A stretch of DNA of 38,896 nucleotides from an uncultured cyanobacterium (lineage in GTDB: Bacteria; Cyanobacteriota; Vampirovibrionia; Gastranaerophilales; Gastranaerophilaceae): assembly GCA_945487905.1 (NCBI GenBank), contig CALYTW010000006.1:1-38896 (forward strand), in the 5' to 3' direction. Below the pieces are notes generated by a model. It was not told the DNA's origin, did no database searches, and saw only the letters and a program-made list of their open reading frames with translations. Made by a program: the position numbers and the translations under genes. Of this stretch, positions 7,196 to 15,683 are shown in pieces. Each line of letters begins with the position of its first letter. Position 1 is the first letter of the stretch.

Positions 7196-7260
7196 AAATT
7201 TGCCTGATGATAATGACAATACAAGACTTACGTCGTTATAAATTTATTTGAACTTTGCTG

Positions 7261-7289
7261 TTGTATTTATCTTTATTTGAATATATAAT
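7261..7289 (+). promoter_or_regulatory. probable promoter of lysC
   Basis: TTGTAT (7261-7266), a 17-bp spacer and a perfect TATAAT (7284-7289). The expected transcription start, about 7296, lies after an upstream ATG at 7295. This supports ATG 7322 as the aspartokinase start. Confidence 0.6.
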
Positions 7290-7321
7290 GATGAATGACT
7301 CTATTTAATACGGGAAAAATA

Positions 7322-8587
7322 ATGGAAGATATAATAGTACAGAAGTTCGGCGGAACGTCCGTTGCCGATACGGATAAGATAAAGAATGTTGCAAAAGCCG
7401 TTATAAGGGAGAAGAATCTCGGACACAGTGTCGTAGTTGTTGTATCTGCGATGGGGCATACAACGGATATTTTACTTAAACTTGCAGGGGAAATCACTTC
7501 AAAACCATCATCCAGAGAATTAGACATGTTGTTATCAACCGGAGAGGGTGTGTCTATTGCACTTTTGGCTATGGCACTACAGGCTCAAGGGTGCGATGCT
7601 GTGAGTATGAACGCAATGCAGGTTGGTATAATTACAGAAAAAGTGCATACAAAAGCCCGAATTTTGGAAATCAAAACCGACAAGATTAATCAGTATCTTG
7701 AAGAAGGAAAAGTTGTTGTTATAGCAGGTTTCCAGGGTGTAACCGATGATTTTGAGATTACCACTCTCGGTAGAGGCGGTTCGGATACTTCTGCCGTAGC
7801 ACTTGCCGGAGCGTTAAATGCAAAGAGGTGTGATATTTATACGGATGTTGAAGGTGTTTATACGACAGATCCAAGAATTGTACCGTGTGCTTCAAAACTC
7901 GAACAGATATCTTATGATGAAATGATGGAGCTTGCTTCGGGTGGCGCTAATGTGCTTCATCCGAGAGCTGTAGAAACAGCTATGATACACAGCACTCCGG
8001 TCAGAGTCAGAAGCACTTTTAAACTTGATGATTTAGGAACTTTAATATTAGGAGTTGACGAAATGGAATTACATAAACCCGTAACAGGTGTTGCGTTAGA
8101 CAGAGAGCGTATAAGAATAGTTGTGTGTGATGTGCAGGATAATCCCGGTACTGCGGCAATATTGTTTGACGGACTTGCAAAAGAGAACATTTCTGTCGAT
8201 ATGATTATTCAATCTTATGCTAGAAAAGATTTGCATACTAACGACATTGCTTTTACGATGGAAAAAGCCGATTTAGACAAAGCTATGCAGGTTTTGAGAA
8301 ATGTTAAAATGGAGCTTGGATACAGTCGGGTTTTTGTTGATGAAAAGATTGCGAAAATATCAATCGTTGGTGCAGGTATGGTAGGACGCCCAGGTATTGC
8401 GGCAAAAATGTTCAGAACATTTGCTAACCTCGGTATAAATATTAAAATGATTGCAACAAGTGATATTAAAATAAGTTGTCTTGTCGATATAGACAAAGCT
8501 GATGAAGCAGTTGCCGTTTTACACAGCGTTTTTGGTCTTGATTCGGATGAAATTGCTGACGTGAAAGGCGATTTGCCAAACGTATAG
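7322..8587 (+). CDS. lysC: aspartate kinase
   Basis: Aspartokinase phosphorylates aspartate, the first step toward lysine, threonine, methionine and diaminopimelate. From ATG 7322 the protein is 421 residues and begins MEDIIVQKFGGTSVADTDKI, placing the KFGGTS nucleotide-binding motif at residues 8-13. The catalytic region has TTLGRGGSDTSAVALAGALN and CDIYTDVEGVYTTDPRIV. Two C-terminal ACT domains, with IVGAGMVGRPGIAAKMF in the second, indicate feedback control by amino acids. An in-frame ATG at 7295 would add nine unusual residues and probably lies upstream of the transcript. A 9-nt gap separates it from the next gene. Confidence 0.95.
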   Translation: MEDIIVQKFGGTSVADTDKIKNVAKAVIREKNLGHSVVVVVSAMGHTTDILLKLAGEITSKPSSRELDMLLSTGEGVSIALLAMALQAQGCDAVSMNAMQVGIITEKVHTKARILEIKTDKINQYLEEGKVVVIAGFQGVTDDFEITTLGRGGSDTSAVALAGALNAKRCDIYTDVEGVYTTDPRIVPCASKLEQISYDEMMELASGGANVLHPRAVETAMIHSTPVRVRSTFKLDDLGTLILGVDEMELHKPVTGVALDRERIRIVVCDVQDNPGTAAILFDGLAKENISVDMIIQSYARKDLHTNDIAFTMEKADLDKAMQVLRNVKMELGYSRVFVDEKIAKISIVGAGMVGRPGIAAKMFRTFANLGINIKMIATSDIKISCLVDIDKADEAVAVLHSVFGLDSDEIADVKGDLPNV

Positions 8588-8596
8588 GAGTTTTTT

Positions 8597-9067
8597 ATGA
8601 AGAAATTTTTGTTATCGATTTTTATACTGTTATTCTTTTCTCTGGTCGTTTATGCAGACGGAAGGCAGGAGGCTCTGGACTTTTTTAACAATTATGTTAA
8701 TGCCGCAAACACATACAGTAATTCTATAGTGGATATGTATTCTCCGAATGCCGTTATAATAAGACAGGTTGTTAAGCCGGACGGTACTACGGCGAATGCT
8801 TATACTGATACGGCAACATATTTAAGACAAATGAGATTGAGTTCTGCTGCGGCAAAGGTTAAAAAATACAAAAACACTTATAGAAATATTACGGTAACTC
8901 CTGTAGACAGAGGTTACAAAATAAGCTCAGAAAGACAACCCTCGGGCGAAACATACTGGCTAAAAACATATCAGATTATAAAAAAACAGCCTGACGGCAA
9001 GTGGTTAATAACTGAAGAAATGATGCAGACAAAAGTGCAGACATTTTTGCGTTATGTAAAAGACTAA
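8597..9067 (+). CDS. small secreted NTF2-like (SnoaL-type) protein
   Basis: A 156-residue protein with a clear signal peptide (MKKFLLSIFILLFFSLVVYA, cleavage near residue 20). The mature part fits an NTF2-like cone fold: a helix with QEALDFFNNYVNAANTYSNS, then DMYSPNAVIIRQV, and a C-terminal strand pair with KTYQIIKKQPDGKWLITEEM. This pattern occurs in many periplasmic ligand-binding or enzyme-accessory proteins. No catalytic residue can be assigned. AGGAG precedes the ATG. It lies 9 nt after lysC, so it is probably co-transcribed, but the context does not reveal its job. The fold is a moderate-confidence inference. Confidence 0.7.
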   Translation: MKKFLLSIFILLFFSLVVYADGRQEALDFFNNYVNAANTYSNSIVDMYSPNAVIIRQVVKPDGTTANAYTDTATYLRQMRLSSAAAKVKKYKNTYRNITVTPVDRGYKISSERQPSGETYWLKTYQIIKKQPDGKWLITEEMMQTKVQTFLRYVKD

Positions 9068-9123
9068 CGAAGTATTTACATTCTTAATAAGTTTAGAAGC
9101 AGGTTGTAATTTGCTTAAAAGTC

Positions 9124-9152
9124 TTGACCTTTTTGGCAAAATAATATATCCT
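9124..9152 (+). promoter_or_regulatory. possible promoter of glnA
   Basis: TTGACC (9124-9129), a 17-bp spacer and TATCCT (9147-9152). The -35 is near consensus; the -10 is weak. No NtcA-type GTA-N8-TAC site was found in the gap. Confidence 0.4.
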
Positions 9153-9178
9153 TGAATTGAATAGGAATGGAGGTTTCA

Positions 9179-10537
9179 ATGGAATTTCAACACATGCCTT
9201 TAACGGGTGCAAATTATACTGATGAAGATATAAAAAAACTTATAAAGGAGTTTGATGTACAGTTTGTAAAACTTCAGTTTGTTGATATAAATGGTCAGGT
9301 TAAGAATCTTGCGATACCTTCAGAGCATATAGACAGAATTCTTAACAACGATATTATGCTCGATGGTTCGTCAATAAAAGGATTTAGAAACATTGAAACT
9401 TCGGATATGTTTTTCTATCCTGACAAAAACACTTTCCAACTTATTCCGTGGCAGGAAAAAAACGGCAGAAATTCTGCAAGACTTATTTGTGATATTTACA
9501 ATGCAGACGGAACACCGTTTGAAGGCTGTCCGAGATGTAACCTGAAAAGACTTATGGAAGAAGCTCAAAATCTTGGATTTTCAATGAATATAGGTCCGGA
9601 GGCAGAATTCTTCCTTTTTGAAAAAGACGGAAAAACCGTTACCACTATAACTCACGATAAAGGCGGTTATTATGATATGGGGCCTGATGATTTAGGCGAG
9701 GCGGTAAGGTCAGATATAGTCAGTACATTACAAGAAATGGGCTTTGATATAGAAGCATCTCATCACGAGGTTTCTGACGGACAACACGAGATAGATTTTA
9801 AATATTCGGATATCTTAACCACTGCAGATAATGTTGTTACATTCAGAGTTGCTGTTAAGGCGATTGCAGATAAATACGGACTTCATGCAACATTTATGCC
9901 TAAGCCTGTATACGGAATCAACGGTTCTGGGATGCACTGTAATATCTCTTTATTCAAAGACGGTACAAATGCATTTTTTGATGAAAATGCCGAATATCAA
10001 TTATCAGACATTGCAAAATATTCAATCGGTGGAATGTTAAAGCATATCAAGAGTATGACAGCGATATTAAATCCGACGGTAAACAGTTACAAACGGATTG
10101 TTCCTGGATTTGAAGCTCCTGTTTATATGGCTTGGTCTCTGGCAAACAGAAGCGCACTTTTGAGAGTTCCTGCAAAGCGTGGAATTTCAACCAGAGTAGA
10201 GCTTCGTTCTCCCGACCCGAGTTGTAACCCCTATCTTGCATTTGCAACAATACTTGCTGCCTGCTTAGACGGTGTCAGAAATAAAATAGAACCTCCGAAA
10301 CCGGTTGAAGCCAACATTTACAAATTATCCGAAAAAGACAGAAAGAAATTGAAAATAGAGTCTCTGCCCGGAAGTCTTAAGGAGGCTTTGGGATATATGC
10401 AAAATTCTTTGATAGCACAAAAAGCTCTCGGTCCGCACATTTTGGACGAGTTTGTAACTTCCAAAGAGATAGAGTGGGATGATTTCAGAACTTATGTTTC
10501 CCAATGGGAAATTGACAAGTATTTGTCCAAATACTAG
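9179..10537 (+). CDS. glnA: glutamine synthetase, type I
   Basis: Glutamine synthetase joins ammonia and glutamate using ATP and is the main route of ammonia assimilation. The protein is 452 residues from ATG 9179, which follows GGAGG at 9169-9173; an in-frame ATG at 9167 overlaps that ribosome binding site and is rejected. Family motifs are IMLDGSSIKGFRNIETSDMF, GPEAEFFLF, GSGMHCN, NPTVNSYKRIVPGFEAPVYM and SANRSALLR-type sequence. The region around NIYKLSEKDRKKLKIESLPG resembles the shorter GSI-alpha group, and no clear adenylylation loop tyrosine context (NLYD) is seen. It ends before a palindrome- and hairpin-rich gap. Confidence 0.96.
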   Translation: MEFQHMPLTGANYTDEDIKKLIKEFDVQFVKLQFVDINGQVKNLAIPSEHIDRILNNDIMLDGSSIKGFRNIETSDMFFYPDKNTFQLIPWQEKNGRNSARLICDIYNADGTPFEGCPRCNLKRLMEEAQNLGFSMNIGPEAEFFLFEKDGKTVTTITHDKGGYYDMGPDDLGEAVRSDIVSTLQEMGFDIEASHHEVSDGQHEIDFKYSDILTTADNVVTFRVAVKAIADKYGLHATFMPKPVYGINGSGMHCNISLFKDGTNAFFDENAEYQLSDIAKYSIGGMLKHIKSMTAILNPTVNSYKRIVPGFEAPVYMAWSLANRSALLRVPAKRGISTRVELRSPDPSCNPYLAFATILAACLDGVRNKIEPPKPVEANIYKLSEKDRKKLKIESLPGSLKEALGYMQNSLIAQKALGPHILDEFVTSKEIEWDDFRTYVSQWEIDKYLSKY

Positions 10538-10546
10538 TAACGCATT

Positions 10547-10586
10547 AAATGTACATTTCTTTCTCTTTTTTGTGATGAAAAGAGAA
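10547..10586. other. palindrome and hairpin after glnA
   Basis: AAATGTACATTT (10547-10558) is a perfect 12-bp palindrome. It is followed by TTCTCTTTT (10561-10569) pairing with AAAAGAGAA (10578-10586). On the + strand the stem is followed by A residues, not T, so it is not a canonical terminator for glnA. It may still slow transcription, or act as a protein-binding site. Confidence 0.4.
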
Positions 10587-10622
10587 AAAAAGAACGGCAT
10601 AAATAATTAACTGCTAATACAC

Positions 10623-10638
10623 CAAAATGTATATTTTG
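10623..10638. promoter_or_regulatory. inverted repeat CAAAAT-N4-ATTTTG upstream of lpxI
   Basis: CAAAAT (10623-10628), GTAT, ATTTTG (10633-10638) is a perfect 6-4-6 inverted repeat. It lies 23 bp before a TATAAT at 10661-10666. A near-identical copy with one mismatch lies before metG at 19416-19431. The pair suggests an operator for one regulator; the regulator is unknown. Confidence 0.4.
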
Positions 10639-10660
10639 TTTTGTAAAACATTTCTTGTAG

Positions 10661-10666
10661 TATAAT
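10661..10666 (+). promoter_or_regulatory. possible -10 element of lpxI
   Basis: A perfect TATAAT lies 34 nt before the lpxI ATG. No good -35 sits at 16-18 bp; TTGTTT at 10636-10641 is 19 bp away. A second TATAAT lies at 10673-10678. Confidence 0.45.
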
Positions 10667-10699
10667 TGAATTTATAATATTGGGAGGTAAGAAGATTTA

Positions 10700-11515
10700 A
10701 TGTCTGTTGTATTAGAGCATAAACAAGGTTTGATAGCAGGAGACGGATTATTACCGGTTAAGATGGCGCAGCACGCAAAAGAAAACGGATTTGATGTTGT
10801 TTGTATTTCTCTTTCAAACGACAATTACAAACAATTGAAAAAATATTGCTCAAAAGTTTATTCACTCTGCCCCGGAGAAGCATTGAAAATAGAAAAAATC
10901 CTAAAGGATGAGGAAATAAAACAGCTTACCTTTTTAGGAAAAGTCAGTAAGACTGTTATTCTAAAACGCCCGAAGTTTGATTCCAAAGCTATAGATTTTA
11001 TAAAAAAAGCAATCAGATTGAATGACGATAAAGTCATGCTCATGATTATAGAAGAACTTGAGGCAATCGGTGTGACGGTTCTAGACCAAACATTATTTAT
11101 CAAAAACCTTATGATTCCGTCAGGTGTTTTAGGGAAAATTCAGCCTTCTCAAGAACAAGTTGATGACGTGAATTACGGTTACTGGTTAGCCAAAGAAACA
11201 GGAAAACTTGATATTGGTCAGTCTGTTGTTATTCGAGACAAAATGATAATGGCGGTTGAAGCCATCGAAGGCACGGATAAGTGCATACGAAGGGGCGGTA
11301 AGCTTGCCAAGAAAAACGCAAGAATTATAAAGGTTGCAAAACCCTCTCAAGATAAGAGATTTGATATTCCTGCAATAGGTCTTAAAACTCTAAAAACAAT
11401 GAGAAAATATAGGGCTGATTTGATTGCTGTTGAAGCCGGTGAAACCATTATTGTCGATAAAGACAAAGTTGTTGATTATGCTGACAGACATAATATAGTA
11501 ATAATGGCTGTGTGA
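10700..11515 (+). CDS. lpxI: UDP-2,3-diacylglucosamine diphosphatase LpxI
   Basis: A 271-residue LpxI (formerly DUF1009) protein, which hydrolyses UDP-2,3-diacylglucosamine to lipid X and UMP in lipid A synthesis, in place of LpxH. Family features: the N-terminal LIAGDGLLPVKMAQHAKENG (about residues 11-30), the central LTFLGKVSKTVILKRP, and the C-terminal domain with QSVVIRDKMIMAVEAIEGTD and RGGKLAKKNARIIKVAKPSQ. GGGAGG precedes the ATG. The next gene, lpxB, takes the LpxI product as substrate, and the two are 2 nt apart. The pair indicates that this organism makes lipid A. Confidence 0.93.
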   Translation: MSVVLEHKQGLIAGDGLLPVKMAQHAKENGFDVVCISLSNDNYKQLKKYCSKVYSLCPGEALKIEKILKDEEIKQLTFLGKVSKTVILKRPKFDSKAIDFIKKAIRLNDDKVMLMIIEELEAIGVTVLDQTLFIKNLMIPSGVLGKIQPSQEQVDDVNYGYWLAKETGKLDIGQSVVIRDKMIMAVEAIEGTDKCIRRGGKLAKKNARIIKVAKPSQDKRFDIPAIGLKTLKTMRKYRADLIAVEAGETIIVDKDKVVDYADRHNIVIMAV

Positions 11516-11517
11516 TT

Positions 11518-12636
11518 ATGAAAATTTTTGTTATTACTGGAGAATATTCTGGAGATATCCACGGGGGTAAAGTTGTTAGCCTCATTAAAGAGCAATGTCC
11601 CGAAATTGAAGTCGAGGCTATTGGCGGAGATAATCTGGAAAAAGCAGGCGCAAAGCTTTTCTGCGACCATTCTAAAATGTCTGCATTCGGGTTTAATCTT
11701 AAAATTGCTGTTGATCATTTGACACTTGAAAAACGGGTTTGTAATTATCTTTTGAACGAATATAAACCGGATTTGGTTTTATTAATTGATTACGGTGCAT
11801 TTAATTTAAGAGTCGCAAAACGACTAAAAGGAAGCGGAATAAAGGTTGTTGATTATATTCCGCCTCAGGTCTGGGCAAGCAGGAAATGGCGTATTAAAAA
11901 AATCAAAAAATATGTAGACAAGGTGCTTTGCATATTTCCTTTTGAAGAACAAATGTACAAAGAATACGGAATAGATGTGCATTTTTGCGGACATCCGCTT
12001 GTAAAACAGCTCCCCCAAAAAGCTGACAGGGATAAATTTTTTGAAACCCACGGTCTCGATAAAGACCGTCCTTTAGTTTCGGTTTTTCCGGGTTCAAGAC
12101 CGATTGAACTTGCTTTTCTTGCAAAAACGCTGATAGGCGGTGCTAAAAAATTGCAGAAAAAACATCCGGAATTACAATTTTGTATTTCGCATGCACCGAA
12201 TTTAAGCGATTCTGTTTTTGACAAGCATATAAAAGATACAGATTTTAAAATAATAAAAGGCGAAAATCATGCACTTTTGAGCGTTTCTGATTCTTTAATC
12301 TTAGCATCAGGAACGGTTGCCCTTGAAGCATCATTGTATCAAACACCAATGATTATAGGGTACAAAGGTCCGTGGCTGATTTTCTTAATTTACTTAATGG
12401 TCAGATGTATTAAAAAGATTTCACTTCCAAATATAATTACAGGAGAAGATATTGTTCCTGAACTTTTGCAGACAAAATTTACTCAGGAAAATATTTGTTA
12501 TGAAACAGAACGCTTGCTTTATGACAAGGAATACAGGGCTGATTTTATATCAAGATTAGGCAAAGTTCGAAGTTTGCTGACCGATAAATATTCCGCAAAA
12601 GAAGCAGCAGACTGTATTTTAAAAATGCCGGTTTAG
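11518..12636 (+). CDS. lpxB: lipid-A-disaccharide synthase
   Basis: LpxB is a GT19 glycosyltransferase that condenses UDP-2,3-diacylglucosamine with lipid X to form the lipid A disaccharide. The 372-residue protein starts MKIFVITGEYSGDIHGGKVV, the family GExSGDxxG motif. Later motifs are YIPPQVWASRKWRIKKIKKY, CIFPFEEQMYKEYGIDVHFCG, and VFPGSRPIELAFL (PGSR). SLILASGTVALEASLYQTPM is the donor-binding region. I chose ATG 11518 over an in-frame GTG at 11512 inside the lpxI stop. The C-terminus is complete. Confidence 0.94.
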   Translation: MKIFVITGEYSGDIHGGKVVSLIKEQCPEIEVEAIGGDNLEKAGAKLFCDHSKMSAFGFNLKIAVDHLTLEKRVCNYLLNEYKPDLVLLIDYGAFNLRVAKRLKGSGIKVVDYIPPQVWASRKWRIKKIKKYVDKVLCIFPFEEQMYKEYGIDVHFCGHPLVKQLPQKADRDKFFETHGLDKDRPLVSVFPGSRPIELAFLAKTLIGGAKKLQKKHPELQFCISHAPNLSDSVFDKHIKDTDFKIIKGENHALLSVSDSLILASGTVALEASLYQTPMIIGYKGPWLIFLIYLMVRCIKKISLPNIITGEDIVPELLQTKFTQENICYETERLLYDKEYRADFISRLGKVRSLLTDKYSAKEAADCILKMPV

Positions 12637-12686
12637 CAGATTTTTCCGCATGCTCCAATTAGTGCATGATTCATACATTGATACAT

Positions 12687-12708
12687 TATAATCCGATTTT
12701 ATTATAAA
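12687..12708 (+). promoter_or_regulatory. possible promoter -10 elements of birA
   Basis: Two candidate -10 boxes precede birA: TATAAT at 12687-12692 and TATAAA at 12703-12708, with TTGATA at 12678-12683. Use of the second would put the mRNA start within a few bases of the ATG at 12717. No Shine-Dalgarno is present, so a leaderless or nearly leaderless transcript is possible. Confidence 0.35.
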
Positions 12709-12716
12709 ATATTCTT

Positions 12717-13436
12717 ATGAAGAGTTTGTATTTAGAAACAGTTGATTCTACAAATAAGTGGGCGAAAGAGCATATTTCTGCGCTTGAAGATACAACCATT
12801 GTTTATACTTTTAATCAAACGGCAGGCAGAGGAAGATTGAATCGGACTTGGAATAATACAGGTGCCGATAATATTTATGCAAGCCTTGTTCTGAAACCTT
12901 CAGGCAAGATGAAAGAAGTTTATTCAAATCTTACTCAATATTTGTGCGTTGTTATTGCCGAAATTATGGAAGAATACAATGTTTCTCCAAGGATAAAATG
13001 GCCTAACGATATTAAAATAAACGGGAAAAAAGTTTCCGGAATCCTTGCCGAAGGAGTTATAAATAACAATTGTCTTGAAGGTTTGGTTTTGGGGTTTGGT
13101 GTAAATCTTAATACTAAAAAAGAAATTCTTGATAAAATCGACCAACCTGCAACATCACTCAATTTGGAAGCAGGCATGGAAATTGATAAAGAATACTTCT
13201 TAAATAGGGTTTATGATAGATTTTGTTTGGTGTATGATAAATTTATTGAGGAAGGTTTTCCTTTGATAAAAGAAGATTACATAAAGAGAGCAGAGTTCCT
13301 CAATAAGCACATTTCGGTTAAAGTTTTTGATAAAACAATTGAAGGTTTTGCGACAGGGCTGACTGAAAACGGTGCGTTGAAGATAGTTGATAAACAAAAC
13401 AGAGAACAAATACTTTTGATAGGAGATATTTTATGA
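12717..13436 (+). CDS. birA: biotin--protein ligase (class I)
   Basis: A 239-residue ligase that activates biotin as biotinyl-AMP and transfers it to the lysine of a carrier domain. The catalytic loop GRGRLNRTW is at residues 37-45, and IKWPNDIKINGKKVSGILAEG provides the biotin and ATP pocket. The end is the small SH3-like domain (LKIVDKQNREQILLIGDIL). There is no N-terminal winged-helix domain, so it should be a pure ligase and not a repressor. Its TGA overlaps the oadG ATG, and the likely substrate, the OadA biotinyl domain, is encoded two genes on. No Shine-Dalgarno is evident. Confidence 0.93.
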   Translation: MKSLYLETVDSTNKWAKEHISALEDTTIVYTFNQTAGRGRLNRTWNNTGADNIYASLVLKPSGKMKEVYSNLTQYLCVVIAEIMEEYNVSPRIKWPNDIKINGKKVSGILAEGVINNNCLEGLVLGFGVNLNTKKEILDKIDQPATSLNLEAGMEIDKEYFLNRVYDRFCLVYDKFIEEGFPLIKEDYIKRAEFLNKHISVKVFDKTIEGFATGLTENGALKIVDKQNREQILLIGDIL

Positions 13437-13666
13437 ACCAAGTTTTAAGCGAAGGTTTGGCAATGATGCTAATAGGTATGGGAACAGTATTGATGTTTCT
13501 TTGCATAATGATTGTTGCAATGAATGTCATGTCTTGGTCTGTGGCTAAAATAAATGAAATTTTCCCCGCACCAGTGACAGTAACCGGAGGCGGGAAAAAA
13601 GCCGTAAAAGCTTCTGATGATTCGGAAATCGCAGCTGCAATTGTTGCGGCCTTATTCAAGAAGTGA
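13433..13666 (+). CDS. oadG: OadG-like small membrane subunit of Na+-pumping decarboxylase
   Basis: This 77-residue protein has one N-terminal transmembrane helix (about residues 8-32: GLAMMLIGMGTVLMFLCIMI) followed by a short cytoplasmic tail with FPAPVTVTGGG and SEIAAAIVAALFKK. This is the layout of the gamma subunit of oxaloacetate and related decarboxylases, which tethers the carboxyltransferase to the membrane. AGGAG precedes the start, which overlaps the end of birA by 4 nt. A 193-nt gap with a repeat element separates it from oadA. The GMGxV helix motif and the EIAAAIVAA tail support the call. Confidence 0.82.
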   Translation: MNQVLSEGLAMMLIGMGTVLMFLCIMIVAMNVMSWSVAKINEIFPAPVTVTGGGKKAVKASDDSEIAAAIVAALFKK

Positions 13667-13686
13667 TTAAATAATAAACGAAGTGA

Positions 13687-13819
13687 ATTAATGGAAAATT
13701 GAAAATGGAAGATGAAAAATTATTTAATTTGCTTCGCTCATAAATTTAAAAATAAACAAGTTTTACAATATGCAATATTTATAACAATTTTCCATTTTCA
13801 ATTTTCCATTTTCAATTAT
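13687..13819 (+). repeat. intergenic inverted-repeat element, copy 5 (with core)
   Basis: The left arm GGAAAATTGAAAATGGAAG faces the right arm TTTTCCATTTTCAATTTTCC, followed by ATTTTCAATT, giving a long potential hairpin. The centre holds TTTAATTTGCTTCGCTCAT, which matches the core of the element at 1604-1723. It fills most of the gap between oadG and oadA. Confidence 0.7.
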
Positions 13820-13859
13820 TGAATAAATTTAAAATATACACATAAAATGGAGAACAAAG

Positions 13860-15668
13860 ATGACAAAATTAATTAAGGTAATGGATACGTCTTTTCGTGA
13901 CGGATTTCAATCAATTTTTGGGGCAAAAGTCCTTGTTGAAGATTTTATACCTGCACTTCAATCAGCAGTAGGAGCAGGAATTAAACATTTTGAAACGGCA
14001 GGCGGTGCAAGATTTCAGGCTCCGATATTTTTCTGCAACGAAAATGCATTTGAAACAATGGATAAAATAAGAGAAGCCGTAGGGCCTGACATTAAACTTC
14101 AATCCCTCGCAAGAGGCGTAAATGTGGTTGGTTTGAATTCTCAACCCCGTGATGTTATTGATCTTCACGCAAAAATGTTTGCAAAACACGGAGTTAATGT
14201 AATCAGAAACTTTGATGCGCTCAATGACGTTAATAATTTAATTGATTCTGCAAATTCAATCAAAAAATACGGTTTACAGCACGAAGTTACAATAACAATG
14301 ATGGAGCTTCCATACGGATGCGAAGGTGCTCATGACGTTGCTTTTTATGAAAGAGTTTTGAGAAGCATACTTGATTCCGGCTTACCGTTCGACAGTTTAG
14401 CATTTAAAGATGCTTCAGGAACATCAAATCCAAGAAAAGTTTATGCAACTGTTAAAATGGCTAGAGAATTATTGGGTCAAGATGCTCACATACGTTTCCA
14501 CTCACACGAAACTGCAGGAACTGGCTTAGCCGCATACCTTGCAGCTCTTGAAGGAGGTGCTGACGGAATAGATTTGGCTATGAAACCGGTTTCAGGCGGA
14601 ACAGGACAGCCCGATATAATTTCTATGTGGCACGCTCTTAAGGGTACGGAATACGATTTAGGATTGGATATCAAGAAAATTATGGAGACAGAAGAAATCT
14701 TCAAAGAATGCATGAAAGATTATCCGATATCTCCGATTTCTCTTGCCGTTAATCCGATTCTTATCCAAGCACCTCTTCCAGGCGGTGCAACCGCAACAAC
14801 GGTTAACCAATTGAAAGACATGGGAATGCTTGATAAATTCCCGAAACTTATTGCTAATATGAAAGAAGTTGTTGAAAGAGGCGGTTTCGCAACATCCGTA
14901 ACCCCTGTTTCACAATTCTATGCGCAACAATCTTTCTTAAATGCCATAACAGAACATCCTTGGGAACAGGCAAATCCTGGTTATGCAAAGATGCTGTTGG
15001 GTTACTTCGGAAAAACTCCTTGTGAGCCAGACCCTGAATTGGTTAAGTGGGCGGAAGAAAAAACAGGACTTCAACCTACTACAGAAAAAGTTGTTGACCT
15101 GAATGAAAAAGATCCTGAAAAAGGTATTGAAGCAGCTAAGAAAAGACTTGAAGTAGCAGGACTTCCAACTACAGAAGAAAATATCTTTATAGCAGCTGCC
15201 TGCAAAGATGGAAATGTTGATAAAGGTATTGATTTCTTGCTAGGCAAAGGCCAAATATCCGTTAATAAAGTTAAAGCAGATGCTTTGAATTCCGCTACAG
15301 CTTCAAATGCTTCCGGCGAATATACTGTTAAAGTTAACGGAAAAGCTTATGCGGTAAAACTTGAAGGAGATAACAAGGCAACTGTTAACGGAAAGGCTTA
15401 TGACATAGATGTTAAATCCGGTATTGAATCCAAAGCTTCAGTTTCATCTGGCGAAGGAGAAGAAGTCAAAGCCGGACTTCCCGGAAATGTTTTGAGAATA
15501 GAAGTTTCAGAAGGGGATTCTGTTGCGGAAGGAGATGTTCTTCTTGTTATGGAAGCTATGAAGATGGAAACAGAAATAAAAGCTCCTAAATCAGGAACTG
15601 TCCAATCAATTCTTGTTTCTCAGGGCGATAAAGTTGTTACAGGTCAAGCATTGGTTGCTATAGCATAG
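13860..15668 (+). CDS. oadA: biotin-dependent decarboxylase alpha subunit (oxaloacetate decarboxylase type)
   Basis: This 602-residue carboxyltransferase moves carboxylate from a 2-oxo acid to its own biotin, which the beta subunit then decarboxylates while exporting Na+. An N-terminal TIM barrel begins DTSFRDGFQS. The metal-binding pair H214 and H216 lies in RFHSHETAG. The PYC_OADA domain follows, with GGATATTVNQLKDMG. A linker with a KVNGKAYAVKLE repeat leads to the C-terminal biotinyl domain with VMEAMKMETE (biotin lysine K568). The barrel motifs differ from the usual DTTLRDAHQS and HTHDTSG, so oxaloacetate as substrate is likely but not certain. GGAG precedes the start. oadB follows after 15 nt. 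Confidence 0.88.
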   Translation: MTKLIKVMDTSFRDGFQSIFGAKVLVEDFIPALQSAVGAGIKHFETAGGARFQAPIFFCNENAFETMDKIREAVGPDIKLQSLARGVNVVGLNSQPRDVIDLHAKMFAKHGVNVIRNFDALNDVNNLIDSANSIKKYGLQHEVTITMMELPYGCEGAHDVAFYERVLRSILDSGLPFDSLAFKDASGTSNPRKVYATVKMARELLGQDAHIRFHSHETAGTGLAAYLAALEGGADGIDLAMKPVSGGTGQPDIISMWHALKGTEYDLGLDIKKIMETEEIFKECMKDYPISPISLAVNPILIQAPLPGGATATTVNQLKDMGMLDKFPKLIANMKEVVERGGFATSVTPVSQFYAQQSFLNAITEHPWEQANPGYAKMLLGYFGKTPCEPDPELVKWAEEKTGLQPTTEKVVDLNEKDPEKGIEAAKKRLEVAGLPTTEENIFIAAACKDGNVDKGIDFLLGKGQISVNKVKADALNSATASNASGEYTVKVNGKAYAVKLEGDNKATVNGKAYDIDVKSGIESKASVSSGEGEEVKAGLPGNVLRIEVSEGDSVAEGDVLLVMEAMKMETEIKAPKSGTVQSILVSQGDKVVTGQALVAIA

Positions 15669-15683
15669 AGGAGGAAAACAATA

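Noticed and set aside
10561-10590. Hairpin after glnA considered as an intrinsic terminator
   Set aside because: The stem is followed by A residues on the + strand. A U-tract would exist only on the - strand, where no gene ends.
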